From: JAICLL01 sp035252155
GTDB taxonomy: Bacteria; Planctomycetota; Planctomycetia; Pirellulales; JAICIG01
Direction of reading: 5' to 3'
Assembly: GCA_035252155.1 (NCBI GenBank)
Contig: DATFDL010000230.1
Location: 1-6,960 of the forward strand
Length of the DNA: 6,960 nt
The notes beneath the pieces are model-generated. The model ran no database searches, was not told the origin of the DNA, and was given only the letters and a program-made list of their open reading frames with translations. Numbering within the stretch: the stretch's first letter is position 1; every line of letters begins with the position of its first letter. Both the position numbers and the translations under genes were made by a program. This document shows, piece by piece, positions 4,851 through 6,960 of this stretch.

Positions 4851-6455
4851 TCACGGTGCGGCGGTCAGGGCCTTGGCCACGTCAGTGCGATAGCCGTCGA
4901 GGGCCGGCAAATAGCCCACGAGCGTGGCCAATACTACCAAGGCCGGCAAGAGGGCCATTTCTTGCCAGGTAAAACTGACGGCGCCCATTGCGAACCCGGT
5001 ATAGGCCAACACCCAGGGACTGGCCGCGGCGATGAGTGCGTGGCCGAGCAGCCAGCCGGCCAGCCCGCCCCCCAGCGACAATAGCATCGACTCGAGCAGA
5101 ATGACGTTCAACACCGTGGCGCGGCGGGCGCCCAATGCCCGCATCACGGCGATATCGCGCCGGCGGTCGCTCATCGAATTGTAGATGCTCACCATGATGC
5201 CAATGCCCGCCACGATGACCGTCAGCACGGCCAACGCCAAAAGCAGTAGCCGGATGTTGCCGACGATCGACTCCAAGAGCTGATTGATTTCGACGGCCGG
5301 CAGCACGGCCTGGGCCTCGTTGCCCTTGTTGATGGCCCGCCGCAGGTCCATCGCCACGATGGGGTTGGTGGTCCGCACCAGGATGGCCGTGATTTCGCGT
5401 TGCGATTCGGGTAGCGGCGCGTGTGCGTGGTGATGCTCGGCATCGTGATCATGATCAGCATCATGATCGTGGTCGCCATGCGCCTCGGTAGCCCCGACCC
5501 TTGCGGCCGGCTCGTGGTCGTGATCGCCATGATGGTCGTCATCTGCGTAGTCACCATGCGCCTCGGTAGCCCCGACCTTTGTGGCCGGCTCGTGGTCGTG
5601 ATCGGCGTCATGGTCATGCCCAGCGTCGTCTCCATGCGCCTCGGTAGTCCCGGCCCTCGTCGCCGGCTCGTGGCGGTGATCGGCGTCGTGCTCATGCTCA
5701 TCCGCGTGTTCGTCGCCGCCATGCGCTTCTCGCCCGATCGCCCTCTCGCCCCCTCGCCCCGTCGCGTCTCCATCACCTCCGCTTGCATCCTCCTTCGCAT
5801 GACCTCGCAGCAAATAAAAACCTTCCATGTTGATAAAGATTGCCCGGTCGTTGGGCGTGCCGGTGGGCTTGAGCACGCCGACGATCTTGAAGGCGTCGTG
5901 TTTGTGGCCGGCTTCGCTCTCGATGCCATGCGTCGGTTGAAACGTGTCACCGACTTTCAACCCTGTACTGTGCGCGACGATTGACCCGATCACCCCCTCA
6001 AAAAACTCCTCCTGCTTAAAATTCCGCCCGTCGGCAAACTCATATTTCTGATAGGGTTCCCAAACCTCGAACATGGCCGGCGTGGTGCCGACCACCCGGA
6101 ACTGCTCATAGCTATCGCCCAGGCAAAGCGGCACCGCCACATCGACGCTTGACGAAAACCGGCCGCGATGCTCGCCGTCTCGCAAAAACTCCTTGTAATA
6201 GCTATAGGGCAGGTTCTCGACCGGCTGGCTCAAATGGTAGACCGTGTTGAGCACAAGCTGCAGCCGCCCGCCCTTCGTGGCGCCGATGATCATGTCGTAG
6301 CCTTGCGCGCTGTGGCGGAAGAAACGATCGACCATCGAATACGCCACCAACACCGTGACCACCAGCGTCACGCCGATCGCCATCGACACGGCGGTCAGGC
6401 ACGAGGCCAACGCTCGCTGCTGTATAAATCGCCAGGCGATCTTCCAGAGACTCAT
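4851..6455 (-). CDS. FtsX/MacB-type ABC transporter permease with His-rich periplasmic insertion
   Basis: A 534-residue permease with the four-TM MacB/LolC layout: TM1 at about 18-41, a large periplasmic domain at 42-400 (MacB_PCD-like), then TM2 about 401-424, TM3 about 449-476 and TM4 about 497-516. SDRRRDIAVMRALGARR (429-445) is the conserved cytoplasmic segment after TM2 that meets the ATPase. GYDMIIGATKGGRLQLVLNT (52-71) and LGDSYEQFRVVGT (112-124) recall the subfamily of P. aeruginosa PA4065. Residues 219-346 are an insertion rich in His, Asp, Gly and Ala with 26 histidines, including three 26-residue tandem repeats. Additional His residues occur nearby at 176, 184 and 186. The start lies 12 nt after the ATPase stop with AAGG 9 nt upstream, so the two form one transcript. 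Such transporters use ATP to move or extract envelope substrates rather than pump solutes; a metal-related role is inferred from the insertion and the DUF3299 neighbours. Confidence 0.9.
   Translation of the reverse strand: MSLWKIAWRFIQQRALASCLTAVSMAIGVTLVVTVLVAYSMVDRFFRHSAQGYDMIIGATKGGRLQLVLNTVYHLSQPVENLPYSYYKEFLRDGEHRGRFSSSVDVAVPLCLGDSYEQFRVVGTTPAMFEVWEPYQKYEFADGRNFKQEEFFEGVIGSIVAHSTGLKVGDTFQPTHGIESEAGHKHDAFKIVGVLKPTGTPNDRAIFINMEGFYLLRGHAKEDASGGDGDATGRGGERAIGREAHGGDEHADEHEHDADHRHEPATRAGTTEAHGDDAGHDHDADHDHEPATKVGATEAHGDYADDDHHGDHDHEPAARVGATEAHGDHDHDADHDHDAEHHHAHAPLPESQREITAILVRTTNPIVAMDLRRAINKGNEAQAVLPAVEINQLLESIVGNIRLLLLALAVLTVIVAGIGIMVSIYNSMSDRRRDIAVMRALGARRATVLNVILLESMLLSLGGGLAGWLLGHALIAAASPWVLAYTGFAMGAVSFTWQEMALLPALVVLATLVGYLPALDGYRTDVAKALTAAP
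5439..5672 (-). repeat. Three tandem 78-bp repeats encoding the His-rich insertion
   Basis: Three in-frame 78-bp units lie at 5595-5672, 5517-5594 and 5439-5516 and encode permease residues 262-287, 288-313 and 314-339. Each begins HEPA, continues with a (V/A)G(A/T)TEAHGD core, and ends in a His/Asp run. The third unit's tail continues into HHHAHA at 341-346. A partial tail-like piece (HEHDADHR) precedes the first unit. The repeat length is a multiple of three, so gain or loss of units would keep the frame. Confidence 0.9.
5730..5761. repeat. Four 8-bp tandem repeats (TCGCCCNN) inside the permease gene
   Basis: TCGCCCGA, TCGCCCTC, TCGCCCCC and TCGCCCCG follow one another, with a decayed fifth unit TCGCGTCT at 5762-5769. 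They encode part of the Gly/Arg/Glu-rich stretch before the His-rich repeats. Because 8 is not a multiple of 3, a change of one unit would shift the permease frame. Confidence 0.75.
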
Positions 6456-6467
6456 GCTTGCGAACCT

Positions 6468-6960
6468 TTACGCAGCCGCCATCGCTTGGTTGAACTCGTC
6501 GAGCCGCTCGACCCGCTCGAACTGCTCGGCTACCTCGGGCGTGTGAGTCACCAACACCAAGGCGACCTGTTCTTCGCTGCACGTCTGGCGGATCAAGTCG
6601 ATAATTTGCTGTTGATTTCGGGCATCGACATTAGCGGTCGGTTCGTCGGCCAAGAGCAGCTTGGGCCGGTTGGCCAAGGCCCGCGCCACGGCCACGCGCT
6701 GTTGCTCGCCCACCGAAAGCATGGCCGGCTTGTGCGTCAGCCGATGCCCCAGGCCCACCCGCTCGAGCAGCGCCCTTGCCCGGCCCACGTCGGCCCGGTC
6801 GCGGGCGAATGACATGCCCAGCACTACATTCTCCAACGCTGAAAAGCCCGGCAGCAGATTGAACGTCTGAAAGACGTAGCCCATGTTCTCGGCCCGAAAC
6901 CGATCGCGGCCGGCTTCCGGCAGACGGGTGATATCGAGCCCGTTGACCTCGACGCTGCCG
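6468..6960 (-). CDS. ABC transporter ATP-binding protein, LolD/MacB type; 5' end outside window
   Basis: The C-terminal 163 residues of an ABC ATPase; the start and the Walker A motif lie beyond the right edge. Visible in order: GSVEVNGLDIT at the edge, the Q-loop region VFQTFNLLPGFSALENVVLG, the signature LSVGEQQRVAVARAL, Walker B LLLADEPTANVD with the D-loop, and the switch histidine in LVLVTHTPE. Family members are about 220-240 residues, so some 60-70 are missing. The signature reads LSVGE rather than LSGGQ, a variant seen in functional MacB/LolD-like ATPases. It would act at the cytoplasmic face of the membrane as a homodimer with the permease encoded 12 nt downstream. The upstream part of the operon, including any promoter or metal-responsive operator, is not in the window. 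Confidence 0.93.
   Translation of the reverse strand, partial: GSVEVNGLDITRLPEAGRDRFRAENMGYVFQTFNLLPGFSALENVVLGMSFARDRADVGRARALLERVGLGHRLTHKPAMLSVGEQQRVAVARALANRPKLLLADEPTANVDARNQQQIIDLIRQTCSEEQVALVLVTHTPEVAEQFERVERLDEFNQAMAAA

Noticed and set aside
5439..5672. CRISPR array
   Set aside because: The 78-bp units are contiguous, in frame and without unique spacers; they are coding tandem repeats.
5421..5984. Plus-strand open frame with hydrophobic MRLGSP-type repeats, resembling a repetitive membrane protein
   Set aside because: It is the antisense of the permease's His-rich repeats: His and Asp codons read backwards give Met, Val and Ile. The minus frame has the conserved family features.

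Overview
The window looks like chromosomal DNA of a GC-rich planctomycete, probably of the Pirellulales. The evidence is the style of the proteins (a DUF4190-like/DUF3299 fusion, a CPFC-headed HEAT-like protein, a Tat-type signal peptide) and palindromic intergenic repeats containing GGAACGCCCTCCGTGGCGTT, which I associate from memory with these genomes. No rRNA, tRNA, CRISPR array or transposase gene is visible. All seven genes are on the minus strand, so transcription runs from high to low coordinates.

In transcription order: (1) an ABC ATPase of the LolD/MacB type, cut by the right edge (6468-6960); (2) 12 nt later, an FtsX/MacB-type permease whose periplasmic domain carries a roughly 130-residue His/Asp-rich insertion built largely from three 26-residue tandem repeats (4851-6455); (3) an intergenic region of 336 nt with a perfect 33-bp inverted repeat and a candidate promoter; (4) an exported protein with a CPFC motif, a HEAT-like middle, a low-complexity linker and a C-terminal membrane anchor (2838-4514); (5) a three-TM protein with a DUF3299-like domain (2047-2763); (6) overlapping it by ATGA, a paralogous DUF3299-like lipoprotein (1418-2050); (7) an intergenic region of 265 nt almost entirely made of inverted repeats; (8) a CPBP-family intramembrane protease (400-1152); (9) 9 nt later, the N-terminal part of a Tat-exported protein, possibly transglutaminase-related, cut by the left edge (1-390).

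The ATPase, permease and DUF3299 set resembles, as I recall, the zinc-starvation-induced clusters of gamma-proteobacteria (Pseudomonas aeruginosa PA4063-PA4066, Vibrio zrgABCDE). There a His-rich periplasmic protein accompanies an ATPase, an FtsX permease and DUF3299-type proteins. Here no separate His-rich protein is present in the window; the His-rich tract is inside the permease. My inference is an envelope system that handles zinc or another transition metal, with two DUF3299 proteins and the CPFC/HEAT protein as periplasmic partners. The protease and Tat protein are separated from it by repeats and may be unrelated.
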